A stretch of 64,000 bases of DNA from G965227875 sp965227875 (GTDB lineage: Bacteria > Pseudomonadota > Alphaproteobacteria > Rhizobiales > JAJFHC01): assembly GCA_965227875.1 (NCBI GenBank), contig OZ245783.1, forward strand, positions 3,720,001-3,784,000, in the 5' to 3' direction. Both the position numbers and the translations under genes were made by a program. Position 1 is the first letter of the stretch. Each line of letters starts with the position of its first letter. The notes under the pieces were generated by a model. The model had not been told where the DNA came from, searched no databases, and saw only the letters and a program-made list of their open reading frames with translations. Positions 17,327 to 25,883 of the stretch are shown piece after piece.

Positions 17327-18850
17327 TCAGTAGCCCAGGTAGTCGTTGAGGAGCGTGTCGATCATGCGAATCTGGCTCCTCGTGTCGCCGTGACGCACTT
17401 CGATGTTGAAGTACTGTCCGAGCTTCACGCCCTTTTCGAGCATGAGAAAATTGGAAAGCGAACAGTCGTTCTTGGCGCGTGTCACGTGTTCGTAGATGAC
17501 GTTCAGCTTGAGCGACCTGAGCCGCTTGATCAGTGCCTCGGCGTTGGTGCCGCGGCCATACCGCTCGGTCCCGGCGACGAGCACCGCGTTGTCGCCCGAC
17601 CCGCCGCCGCGTGTCATGAAGCCCCGCATGATGGCGGAGGCCGGCCGCGCCGCGGAAATATGGCCGCTGCCGCCTTGCTGGTCCCCGGCAAAACCGGGCG
17701 CGTTGCTGTGAAGCGCGAAATAGTGGCCCTGGGGCGAGGCGCGCAGGTGCTTCAGGAGCGTTCGGACGTATTTGGGTGCCGGCGCACGCTGGCCGGAGCA
17801 GCGTCTCGCGTCGGCGGATGTCGTGCCGAAGTTCCGGTTGGGATCCTGGCCCTTGAAGAAGCGCGATTCCGGCCCGTCGATGGCCACTAGGCCGCCGCCG
17901 AATTTCGCGACCGCGTGCACGGCCGCGTTGAAGGCCGAGTTTTCGTTGTCGTGCAGGATCGCCCAGTAGGGGCCCGCCGGTTTGCGCGGGTTCGTCAGGA
18001 TCTGGAACGACCAGTCGAAGCCGTTTTCGGAAACCCTGTCATGTCTCAGGCAAAGGCCCGCATTGAGGATGGCGGAGCGGTTTCGGACGAAATCCGGGTC
18101 CGTCTCCTGGTTCACGTCTGCACAGCCCGTGGATGGCGGCGGCAAGGAGGCGACGGTCATGGGGGCGTTTCCCCGCCTTGGATTGGGGCGCGGCCTGGGG
18201 ACCGGTCCTGCGCTGGCGGACTGGGCGGATATCCCCGGAGCAACGGGCTTGTCCAGGGATTCCGCGGCGTTCTCGACCCCCTTGTTCGCGACGGCGACTT
18301 CCGTGTGGCGCCGGCACTTGCGCGGGTTTCGCTCGATCCCGTCGAGGACCTCCAGCCAGCTCGCGAACAGCGCGCGGCCGTTGTGGTCGAGCGCGCCGTC
18401 CTTGCCCACGATCGTGCCGTTGGACGTGCGGACGGCGCATTCTGCGTTTCGCCACGACTCCGATCCCCACTGGCCGTCGACGGTCTGTGTCGGTCCCAGG
18501 CCGGTCTTCTGCATCCGGGCCTGGAGTAGACAGACGAGACCACGGTTCTTGAGATCGAAACCGTCTATGCTGCAGGTCAGCTGGTCGTAGGCGTCGAGGC
18601 GGCGGTCGATCTCCGCGATCCGAAGCGACTGTGCGGCTTCGCAGCTGAGGAAGACGTAGGACAGCGCGCGTTTCCGGAACTTCTTGGAGAAACGCCGGCA
18701 GCAGTCGGCATCCTTGGCGCACTCGGGATGGATCTGGGGAAACTCCTCGCCCTGGGAAGGCGTCGGACGCCACACAACGAGCGCGCAGACCATCAGCGCG
18801 GCTACCAGAAAGAAGGCTTTTGTCGGGATCGGGATGGCGTTCCGGGTCAA
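17327..18850 (-). CDS. Secreted protein with cryptic M14-like (zinc carboxypeptidase) motifs
   Basis: A 507-residue protein of no family I recognise by overall similarity. An N-terminal membrane or signal segment spans about 10-27. A Cys-containing region (45-110) is followed by DGQWGSESWRNAE near 125-136, which resembles a peptidoglycan-binding repeat, then a Pro-rich linker (about 200-240). The C-terminal half has the ordered M14 marks: HDNE (H300, E303), DPNRNF at 336-341, HS (H381) and FNIEV (E484). These would give two zinc ligands, the substrate-binding Asn-Arg, the third zinc ligand and the catalytic Glu. A periplasmic peptidase acting on cell-wall peptides is inferred, not shown. Confidence 0.6.
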   Translation of the reverse strand: MTRNAIPIPTKAFFLVAALMVCALVVWRPTPSQGEEFPQIHPECAKDADCCRRFSKKFRKRALSYVFLSCEAAQSLRIAEIDRRLDAYDQLTCSIDGFDLKNRGLVCLLQARMQKTGLGPTQTVDGQWGSESWRNAECAVRTSNGTIVGKDGALDHNGRALFASWLEVLDGIERNPRKCRRHTEVAVANKGVENAAESLDKPVAPGISAQSASAGPVPRPRPNPRRGNAPMTVASLPPPSTGCADVNQETDPDFVRNRSAILNAGLCLRHDRVSENGFDWSFQILTNPRKPAGPYWAILHDNENSAFNAAVHAVAKFGGGLVAIDGPESRFFKGQDPNRNFGTTSADARRCSGQRAPAPKYVRTLLKHLRASPQGHYFALHSNAPGFAGDQQGGSGHISAARPASAIMRGFMTRGGGSGDNAVLVAGTERYGRGTNAEALIKRLRSLKLNVIYEHVTRAKNDCSLSNFLMLEKGVKLGQYFNIEVRHGDTRSQIRMIDTLLNDYLGY

Positions 18851-18898
18851 GGGCGAATCAAGTCCAACGGGTTTCTCCCCCTTCCATATAGTGCAGCC

Positions 18899-19567
18899 TC
18901 AATTCTTCGTCATGCGGAAATAACCGTCCTTGCAGTATCCGCTGACCATGTTCGCATCGGACAGGTGACCGTTGATCGTGAACCGGCTCTTGAATACCCG
19001 GCCACTGACGAGACCGATTTTCTTGTTCTTCACCTTGCCAGGTTTCTGTCCGTTCACGTCAATGTTTCCGTCCTTGTCCACGACACCACGAAGAACACGA
19101 TTTTCTATGACGATCTCGATGACGCCGTCTTCATCGACCGTGACAGGAAACGGGCCGTATTCGGAAAGGCACTCTGAGTCGGGTTTGGGGCGCGACTTGC
19201 TCGTGTACCCGCGCCAGGCGAGGTAGTCGCCCTGGAAAGGGTGATTGAGGGCCTGCTGCGTCTTGGCGTTCAGCGCGTCGTTGTAGAGTTCCTCGTATTC
19301 GCTGATCACCTCGAGTACGGCGGGGTCCGCGTCATACGCGGCCATGTAATCCTTGTAACACTCGATCTTTCGTTTGAAGCGTTGGGCGGCGTTGGCGATC
19401 CCTTCGGCGGACTCGTCACACGAGATCGCCCGGTCCAGAACGCGCTGCTCGCGTTGCCGCGATTCCTCGGTTTCGACCTGTGCTGCTGCCGACGTCGACA
19501 TTACGGCAAGAATTGCGATTGTGGCTGACAAGACTCGCAGATGCAGCCCGGACGTGATGCCTTTCAT
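18899..19567 (-). CDS. Hypothetical secreted protein, four cysteines
   Basis: A 222-residue protein not matched to any family. The ATG at 19567 gives a clear signal peptide (hydrophobic core LSATIAILAVMSTSAAA, cleavage near residue 29). The mature part has an acidic, Gln/Glu-rich helical region, then a beta-rich C-terminal half with ISC, KIEC, DSEC and SGYC, enough for two disulfides. It is downstream of the diheme cytochrome gene on the same strand (22-base gap), and the M14-like gene lies beyond it. A periplasmic role is likely. Function unknown. Confidence 0.7.
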   Translation of the reverse strand: MKGITSGLHLRVLSATIAILAVMSTSAAAQVETEESRQREQRVLDRAISCDESAEGIANAAQRFKRKIECYKDYMAAYDADPAVLEVISEYEELYNDALNAKTQQALNHPFQGDYLAWRGYTSKSRPKPDSECLSEYGPFPVTVDEDGVIEIVIENRVLRGVVDKDGNIDVNGQKPGKVKNKKIGLVSGRVFKSRFTINGHLSDANMVSGYCKDGYFRMTKN

Positions 19568-19589
19568 CGTTTTCCCAATCGCGTGGCTT

Positions 19590-20519
19590 CTATTTCCTCT
19601 CGGACATAAGATACTCGGCAATTGCTCCGATGTCTTCCTCCGGCAGTTTGCTGATGTTTGTCTGTACCGCGCCCATCTCACAAGCGGTCAGGCCCTCAAA
19701 GCCCCATTCCTCACCGTGCTGCAGCGCCAGCATGAGCGTGTTTGTCTTTGGATATTTTTTGTCGCCCGTCTCCTTGGTGGCGTTGGCAAGGTCGTCAATG
19801 GGCGGCACGCGGCCCTTGCAACTCGGGTCGGGATGCGGCGCGCCGGCCAGCTTTCTGCTGTTGTCGAGGGACATGTAGAGGGTGCGTGGCGTGTGGCATT
19901 CGCCGCAGTGACCGAGTCCGTTCACCAGGTATCTGCCCCGGTTCCAGGCCTCCGACTGTGCCGGGTCCGCCTCGTAGGTCTGATAGTCCACGCCGGCAAG
20001 CCATTTCCAGGCACCGATGAGAGGGCGGGCGAGTGGGATGAAGAAGGGCAGGTCCGCAGAAACCTCGCCGGCCTTCGTGGCGGGGAGGCTGTCGAGATAG
20101 GCCTTCAGGTCCATCGCGTCCGCCGGGGTCACGATCTGGTAGGACGCATAGGGGAAAACGGGAAAGTAGTGGGACCCGTTCGGCGATATGCCTCTGGTCA
20201 GCGCATTGACGAAGTCGGCGTTGCTCCACCCGCCAATGCCCGTCGCTTCGTCTGGCGTGAGGTTGGGGGCGACGAACGTTCCCAGCGGTGTCTTGACCTC
20301 CCCGCCCACCGGAAGCGCCTCGGAACCGCTGCCATGCGGCACGTGGCAGGACCGGCATCCCCCGATATTGAACATGTCCCGCCCGTTCTCCACGCTGGCG
20401 GTATGTTCGGGTAGATCGGTTGCCGCAAGCGGGGTCGGCCGGAATATGAACGCAAGGGCCACGAGCGCGACGGCGCCCAGTGCGGCACAAGTGAACAGAA
20501 ATCCCAGTAGTCGTTTCAT
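19590..20519 (-). CDS. Diheme c-type cytochrome, membrane-anchored
   Basis: A 309-residue periplasmic electron carrier. An uncleaved N-terminal helix (about 5-27) anchors it. Two c-type heme sites are visible: CRSCH near 55-59 and CGECH near 205-209, each in its own cytochrome c domain, with LTPDEATGIGGWSNADF between them. That pattern is typical of the diheme subunits of alcohol, aldehyde or gluconate dehydrogenases and of isoquinoline 1-oxidoreductase partners. No catalytic flavoprotein or quinoprotein subunit is adjacent; the cytochrome c' gene lies 30 bases upstream, so they are likely co-transcribed. Confidence 0.88.
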   Translation of the reverse strand: MKRLLGFLFTCAALGAVALVALAFIFRPTPLAATDLPEHTASVENGRDMFNIGGCRSCHVPHGSGSEALPVGGEVKTPLGTFVAPNLTPDEATGIGGWSNADFVNALTRGISPNGSHYFPVFPYASYQIVTPADAMDLKAYLDSLPATKAGEVSADLPFFIPLARPLIGAWKWLAGVDYQTYEADPAQSEAWNRGRYLVNGLGHCGECHTPRTLYMSLDNSRKLAGAPHPDPSCKGRVPPIDDLANATKETGDKKYPKTNTLMLALQHGEEWGFEGLTACEMGAVQTNISKLPEEDIGAIAEYLMSERK

Positions 20520-20549
20520 GTGGGTGCGACCCCGCCTGCCAGTGGTGGT

Positions 20550-21020
20550 CTATTGCTTGGGAGCGCGGAACTTTGTGTGGCATCCCTTGCACGTCTGTCC
20601 GAGATCGCCGAATGCCTTGGCGAATGCCTCCTGGTCCTGATCGCCACCGGCTTTGGCGACGGCCTCTGCGGCCGCGATGCCGTCATCGAAGATCTTCATG
20701 AACTCGGCATTTTCAGTCCAGATGTTTTCTTTCGCGCGGCTGCCTTGCGGAATATCGCCCTCGGGAAAGAGGTCCTTCGACTTCTCGAAGTTGACCTTGA
20801 TGACGGTTGCCTTCTCCTTGACGGTTTCGCCATCGAAGCTGCTTGGGTCCGCCATCATCATGCCCATGGTCCGCATCGCCCCGCCGATTTCCTTCATGGC
20901 CTTGGATCGGTCGGAATATGCGTCGGCGAAGACGGCAGTTGTCGTCAAAGCAATGGCTGCAACGGCTATGCCCGCCAGGCCGGCCCTGGTCGATACGAAC
21001 GATTGGATATGAGACTTCAT
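20550..21020 (-). CDS. Cytochrome c' (first copy)
   Basis: A 156-residue periplasmic cytochrome c'. The ATG at 21020 gives a signal peptide ending near VFADAYSDR. A four-helix-bundle sequence follows, with the C-terminal heme site CKGCH (about 147-151), the hallmark of class II cytochromes c. These pentacoordinate hemes bind NO and CO and are thought to buffer nitrosative stress. A second, divergent copy lies at 28320-28793. It is followed on the same strand by the diheme cytochrome. Confidence 0.9.
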   Translation of the reverse strand: MKSHIQSFVSTRAGLAGIAVAAIALTTTAVFADAYSDRSKAMKEIGGAMRTMGMMMADPSSFDGETVKEKATVIKVNFEKSKDLFPEGDIPQGSRAKENIWTENAEFMKIFDDGIAAAEAVAKAGGDQDQEAFAKAFGDLGQTCKGCHTKFRAPKQ

Positions 21021-21158
21021 GAGCAATGCTCCCTTGATGATGATGCAGTGGATTATAGTTGCCAATCAGTCAGTTTGTTAACTCGTGTCATCAACACTTC
21101 TGTGTCATCGGAAAATCGTCGCGGTTGCGGATTCGGAAGGCGCTTCAGGGAACACGAC

Positions 21159-21758
21159 ATGCCGCGTGCAACATATGCTGATGTCTGTCACGGCCGTTAC
21201 CCGGGAATAGACTATTCGGCCACGCGGCCGTTCGAGCGCTGGAGTGACGCGCATCTGGAAGCCCTCGCCGGCGGATGGCTCCAGGACGACCCGCCATGCC
21301 TCGATCTGGCGACGCTGGCCCATGACGAACTCGCGCGGCGGGGCAGGGAACTGAAGGTCGCGCTCAAGTTCGCCGGCGCCGGCGAAGAGCCCGTTGGCTG
21401 GCTCGAGGAGGCGCGGCGGGCGGTCCTGGCCGAGTTTCCCCCCGGCGAAGTTGAAAAACGATCGGGCAGGGGTGGTGTGTACGTGATCCTGCGAGCGGGC
21501 TATAGCGAACAGAACGGAAGATACGGTGCCTATGTCGGTTCGACGCGCAAGTCGGTCGAGAAGCGGTTCCTCGAACATCGCCGGGGCATTCGTGCCGGGC
21601 GTGGCCTGAGGCGGTTCGGCATAGAACTGCTCTACTCCCTGTTCGACTGGATCGAGCCGCCGAAGCGCGGACGCGACGCGTTGCTGGAAACCGAGACCCG
21701 TCTTCACGAGGCGCTGGCACGGGTTGTGCCGAAGGTGACCGGCGATGTTGCGTTTTAG
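21159..21758 (+). CDS. GIY-YIG-type nuclease domain protein
   Basis: A 199-residue soluble protein. The first 100 residues are an unrecognised helical domain. The C-terminal part is a GIY-YIG fold: GVY at 106-108, YVG at 125-127, conserved R136 and H140 in KRFLEHRRG, and E177/E179 in LLETETRLHEAL for the metal-binding Glu. The spacing between GVY and YVG is longer than usual. The start at 21159 was chosen because the frame upstream has no gene-like content and lies antisense to the cytochrome gene. It stands alone between two unrelated units. Whether it cuts DNA is not known. Confidence 0.7.
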   Translation: MPRATYADVCHGRYPGIDYSATRPFERWSDAHLEALAGGWLQDDPPCLDLATLAHDELARRGRELKVALKFAGAGEEPVGWLEEARRAVLAEFPPGEVEKRSGRGGVYVILRAGYSEQNGRYGAYVGSTRKSVEKRFLEHRRGIRAGRGLRRFGIELLYSLFDWIEPPKRGRDALLETETRLHEALARVVPKVTGDVAF

Positions 21759-21861
21759 AGATAGTGTGGGGATTTCCACGGCAGGTCCGACGGGTGCGAT
21801 GCATCGCGGCGGATTCTGTTGTAACCTAGAATCATTCTTGGTCACGGGTCGAGGGCAGGGC

Positions 21862-22374
21862 ATGATGCGGATGTTTGCTGTCGCGGTCGTCGGCGGGCTC
21901 TGCATCCTGTTTGCTCTGCCGGAGGTCGCGGTCGCGGATGAATGGGAAGACTGCGTCCGTCTCGACGGCGCGGAACAGGTGGTCGCGTGCAACCGGGTGC
22001 TCGCCATCCCCGGCCTGAGCCTGCGCAATCGCGGGCTGGCCTTCTATAACCGAGCGCGCGGAAATCTCGGGCAGGAGTTCTTCAAGTCGGCGACAACGGA
22101 CTTCTCCCGTGCGATCCGCGATCTCGGCGAGGATTACCTCGCCTATTTCGGGCGTGGCGTGGCCTATGTCCACCGCCAGGAATACAGCAATGCGGTGCGT
22201 GACTTCAGCAAGGTCATCGAGCTCAACCCGGACCACGTCAAGGCCTACTACAACCGTGCCTTCGTCTACGAGCAGCTCGGCGAGAACGAACTGGCGATCG
22301 AGGATCACCGGGAAGTGCTGAGGCGCGACCCGACGGTCGAACGCAGCCAGGAGGCGATCGAGCGTCTGAGCTGA
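21862..22374 (+). CDS. Secreted TPR protein
   Basis: A 170-residue periplasmic protein. Start codons are stacked (21862, 21865, 21871); the first follows GAGGGCAGGG. A signal peptide ends near VAVADEWED. A Cys-Cys motif (DCVRLDGAEQVVACNRVL) precedes three TPR-like helix pairs, the best being YSNAVRDFSKVIELNPDHVKAY split over two helices. The same Cys-plus-TPR opening appears in the caspase-TPR protein at 43966-45315. TPR modules mediate protein contact; the partner is unknown. Confidence 0.8.
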   Translation: MMRMFAVAVVGGLCILFALPEVAVADEWEDCVRLDGAEQVVACNRVLAIPGLSLRNRGLAFYNRARGNLGQEFFKSATTDFSRAIRDLGEDYLAYFGRGVAYVHRQEYSNAVRDFSKVIELNPDHVKAYYNRAFVYEQLGENELAIEDHREVLRRDPTVERSQEAIERLS

Positions 22375-22383
22375 AGCTGTCTT

Positions 22384-22412
22384 CGCCCGACGGTTCGGGC
22401 GTCACCCTTTTT
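22384..22412 (+). terminator. Terminator of the TPR gene
   Basis: CGCCCGA-CGGT-TCGGGCG (7-bp stem, four-base loop) is followed after TCACCC by five T residues. It begins 9 bases after the TPR stop and overlaps the 3' end of the convergent sulfatase gene, so the T-run lies inside that gene's last codons. Confidence 0.65.
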
Positions 22413-23994
22413 CGTTCCACCAGCCGATGTAGATTCCGCTCTCGTGCGCCTTGTCACTGATCCTGGCGATCGTTTCGTCGTCGATCGTCGTGCGGTGCTT
22501 TCTCGTGCGCGACCACAGGAAGAGCCTTTCGTGAAGGCGCGCACGCACGTCGCCATGCGCCGGGTCTGTCCCAAGATCCGTGAATTCGTCCGGGTCTGCG
22601 GCGAGATCGAAGAGCTGCGGCCGGAAACCTTCGTGGAAGAGGTATTTCCAACGTCCGTCATGCACCATGTAGGTCCGGGCGTCCTTCGGTGAGACACCGA
22701 GTGTTCTGGCGGCCCCGCGCATGGCGTAGTCGTATTCGCTGATGACGGCGTCGCGCCATCCCGAAGGCACCGTGCCGGTCTCGATCGCGGTTCGCAGCGA
22801 CAGTCCCTCAAGACGGTGCGGCTGCGCGTGCCCGCCGGCATAATCCAGGAACGTGGGAACCAGGTCGATCGCCTCGACAAGCGCGTCGCACACCCCGCCC
22901 CGGCCATTGTCGGCTGCGGCGGACGGGTCTCTCACGATCAGCGGGACGCGGACGGAACACTCGTGAAACAGCTCTTTTTCGCCGAGCCAGTGGTCGCCGA
23001 GATAGTCGCCATGGTCTGAGGTGAAGACGATCAGTGTCCGGTCCCATTCTCCGGTGTCCCTGAGGAAGTCAAAGAACCGTCCCAGTTCATCGTCGATCTG
23101 GCGGATCAGGCCCATGTAGGCCGGAACCACGCGTTGGCGGACCTCTTTCCGCGCGAAGGCCCTGGAGTCCCTGTGCTCCATGAAGGCGGCATGGACCGGG
23201 TGGGCGTCGCGCCGTTCGTCCTCGCTGCGTCGGACAGACAGGATGTCGCCGGGGCCGTACATGTCGTGATAGGGCGCGGGTGCGATATAGGGCCAGTGCG
23301 GCTTGATGTAGGACAGGTGCAGACACCAGGGCGTGTCCGAATTCTGCCGCACGAAATCCATCGCCCGGTTCGTCATGTAGGCGGTCTCGGAATGTTCTGC
23401 CGGAATGCGGGCGGGCAGGTTCGCGTTCTCCATGTGCCATCCGGACCGGAGCTCGCCGGTCTGCGGATCCTCGGCCGCGTTCGCCCAGTCGTGCCATGGG
23501 TTCTCGCCACCGAATCCGTGGGCGCGCAGGTAGGCATTGTAGGCAGGCTCCGGGGCGTAGTCGCCGCCCGGATGAAGGCCGTCGTCGCGCTCGAACGGCG
23601 TGAAGCCGCACTCGCGGACATGAACGCCGATGACGGATTCGGCCGGGATGCCGAGCCGCTCCATGCCGTCCGTGTCGGCGCGCATGTGGGTCTTGCCGAC
23701 GAGCCCGCATGTCCATCCCTCGGGCCGCAGGTAGTCACCCAGCGTCATCTCGCCGACCGGCAGGGGAAATCCGTTCCAGGTGGAGCCGTGCGACGACACG
23801 TAACGGCCCGTATAGAAGGACATGCGCGAGGGACCGCAGATCGGGGACTGCACATAGGCGCGGTCGAAACGCATGCCGTCGCGGGCCAACCGGTCGATGT
23901 TCGGCGTCTCCAGGTGCGGTTGGCCGTAACACGACAGGTAGTCCCAGCGCAGCTGGTCGCACATGATGAACGCGATGTTCCGGACCGGTGCCAA
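22402..23994 (-). CDS. Sulfatase-family hydrolase (formylglycine type)
   Basis: A 530-residue member of the sulfatase/alkaline phosphatase superfamily. The formylglycine motif CGPSR at 53-57 (C53 modified), the metal Asp in MCDQ near 13, and SDHGDYLGDH near 325 are present. The start is TTG at 23994, supported by GGGAG 7 bases upstream; no ATG lies in frame nearby. There is no signal peptide, so it should act in the cytosol, unlike most arylsulfatases. The substrate (sulfate ester, phosphonate monoester or phosphodiester) cannot be read from sequence. A formylglycine-generating enzyme is not in the window. Confidence 0.85.
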   Translation of the reverse strand: MAPVRNIAFIMCDQLRWDYLSCYGQPHLETPNIDRLARDGMRFDRAYVQSPICGPSRMSFYTGRYVSSHGSTWNGFPLPVGEMTLGDYLRPEGWTCGLVGKTHMRADTDGMERLGIPAESVIGVHVRECGFTPFERDDGLHPGGDYAPEPAYNAYLRAHGFGGENPWHDWANAAEDPQTGELRSGWHMENANLPARIPAEHSETAYMTNRAMDFVRQNSDTPWCLHLSYIKPHWPYIAPAPYHDMYGPGDILSVRRSEDERRDAHPVHAAFMEHRDSRAFARKEVRQRVVPAYMGLIRQIDDELGRFFDFLRDTGEWDRTLIVFTSDHGDYLGDHWLGEKELFHECSVRVPLIVRDPSAAADNGRGGVCDALVEAIDLVPTFLDYAGGHAQPHRLEGLSLRTAIETGTVPSGWRDAVISEYDYAMRGAARTLGVSPKDARTYMVHDGRWKYLFHEGFRPQLFDLAADPDEFTDLGTDPAHGDVRARLHERLFLWSRTRKHRTTIDDETIARISDKAHESGIYIGWWNEKG

Positions 23995-24124
23995 GTGTGC
24001 ACTCCCATTGCTGCCGCGTTGAAGCCGGGTGGTGCCTTCATACCATGCGCGCAGTCGGCGTAAAGCTAGTCGGGCGCACGCCGATTTCGTCGCCGAGGCA
24101 GACGCGCGGCGCTATAGTTCCCGC

Positions 24125-25846
24125 ATGACAGAAGCAGGGCCAAAGTTTCTGGATCTCTTTTCCAGGGAAGATGCCGACGCCGTCATCGCGGAGGCGGAGC
24201 GGCTGGTGCTGCCCGGCGGACGCCTGCTCTTTCGTCAGGGCGATCCCTCCGACGCACTCTACGTCATCCTCACCGGTTCTCTCGGTGTCTATGTAGACCG
24301 CGGCAACGACGAAGAGGAACTGCTGGCGCTGCTCGGCCCCGGCGAGACGGTGGGTGAAATGGGCGTGGTCGCGGCGACGCCCCGTTCCGCCACGGTCCGG
24401 TCCATCCGGGACACCGAACTGCTGCGCTTCTCGCGCGCGCGCTTCGATGCCCTGATGAAGGAAAATCCCGAGGCCATGCACGGGATCAGCCGCATTCTCG
24501 TTCACCGGCTGCGCCTCGCGACGCGCGGCGGTGCGACGAGCATCGAACCCAAGACGATCGCCCTGCTTCCCGCGTCAGATGGCCCCGATGTCGCGCCGGT
24601 GGCGGAACGGCTGGCGGTGGCGCTCAGGATGAACGGCCGCCGGACCGTGGTCGTCGGGTCGAGAGAGGCGAACCGCGACAACCGGTGGTTCGGCAGGCTG
24701 GAGGCGTCGAATGACGTCGTCCTCCTGTGCGGGAACAGCGACAGCGTATGGATCCGCACCTGCGCCCGCCAGGCGGACCGGATCATGGTCGTGGCCGATG
24801 CCGGTGCGGAGGCGGTTTCGCGCCTGCCCGACGACCTGCTGCGCCACCGCGCGGCGCACCAACTGCTCGACCTCGTCGTCGTCAGCAACGCGGGCGAGAT
24901 CAGCGATGCCAATGTGCGGCGCTGGCTCGCCGCCATCGACGTCAACCGGCATTTCCACCTTCGCCCGGACGTCAAGGAAGACTGGGCGCGGATTGCCCGC
25001 GTGATCGCCGGGCAGGGCGTCGGCCTCGTGCTGTCGGGTGGAGGCGCACGGGCCTACGCCCAGATCGGGGTCGTGCGGGCGATGCGCGAGCACGGTGTAC
25101 CTGTCGACTTCGCGGGCGGAACGAGCATGGGCGCCGTGATCGCCGCCTGCGTTGCGATGGACTGGCCCATCGACGAGATCGAAAAGCGTGTACGCAGGTG
25201 TTTCGTCCGGCGCAATCCGCTTTCCGACTACACCCTTCCGCTGACCAGCCTGGTCTCGGGCCGTCGTGTCGAGGGGTTGTTGCGGGAGAATTTCGGCGAC
25301 GCGGACATCGTCGGTCTCAAGAAGCCGTTTTTCTGCGTTTCCTCCAACCTGACCACGGGGACCCCCCACATTCACAGGAAAGGCGGCCTGGCCGCCGCTC
25401 TGCGAGCAAGTCTCGCCCTGCCGGGCATCCTGCCGCCGGTGCTGGTCGCCGACGGCGTTCTCGTCGACGGGGCCGTGATGAACAACCTGCCCGTCGACGT
25501 GATGCGGGCGCTTCACCGGGGGCCGATCGCCGCGGTGAACGTGGCGAGGGACCTCGCGTTGCTGCCCGACTCCCTGTCCAGGAGCGAGACATCCATGTGG
25601 TCGCGCCTCTTCCGTCCGCCGATCGTCGGCATTCTCATCCGGGCGGCGACGGTCTCCGCCGACACCCAGGACCGTCGCCAGGCGGACATGGCGGACCTCG
25701 TCATCGAACCGCCTCTGGGCGGCATCGAGATCCGCGACTGGAAGGCCTTCGACAGGGCGGTCGAGATCGGTTATCGCCACGCCAACGATGTGCTCGAGTC
25801 GCGGTCTTCGTCACTGCGCCGGCGCCGGCGCATGCCGCTGGTGTAA
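24125..25846 (+). CDS. Patatin-like phospholipase with N-terminal cyclic-nucleotide-binding domain
   Basis: A 573-residue protein of the neuropathy-target-esterase type. Residues 1-140 form a cNMP-binding domain (GEMGVVAATPRSATVRS is the phosphate cassette). A middle Rossmann-like region follows (about 150-280). The C-terminal patatin domain has the oxyanion loop GGGARAYAQIG, nucleophile S334 in GTSMG and catalytic D448 in VDGAVMN. It would deacylate phospholipids under nucleotide control. The cassette Arg is present, so cAMP or cGMP binding is plausible. It ends 37 bases before the MFS gene. Confidence 0.9.
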   Translation: MTEAGPKFLDLFSREDADAVIAEAERLVLPGGRLLFRQGDPSDALYVILTGSLGVYVDRGNDEEELLALLGPGETVGEMGVVAATPRSATVRSIRDTELLRFSRARFDALMKENPEAMHGISRILVHRLRLATRGGATSIEPKTIALLPASDGPDVAPVAERLAVALRMNGRRTVVVGSREANRDNRWFGRLEASNDVVLLCGNSDSVWIRTCARQADRIMVVADAGAEAVSRLPDDLLRHRAAHQLLDLVVVSNAGEISDANVRRWLAAIDVNRHFHLRPDVKEDWARIARVIAGQGVGLVLSGGGARAYAQIGVVRAMREHGVPVDFAGGTSMGAVIAACVAMDWPIDEIEKRVRRCFVRRNPLSDYTLPLTSLVSGRRVEGLLRENFGDADIVGLKKPFFCVSSNLTTGTPHIHRKGGLAAALRASLALPGILPPVLVADGVLVDGAVMNNLPVDVMRALHRGPIAAVNVARDLALLPDSLSRSETSMWSRLFRPPIVGILIRAATVSADTQDRRQADMADLVIEPPLGGIEIRDWKAFDRAVEIGYRHANDVLESRSSSLRRRRRMPLV

Positions 25847-25883
25847 CCGGACCCGATACCGGTATAGACTGACGCGAATCCAC

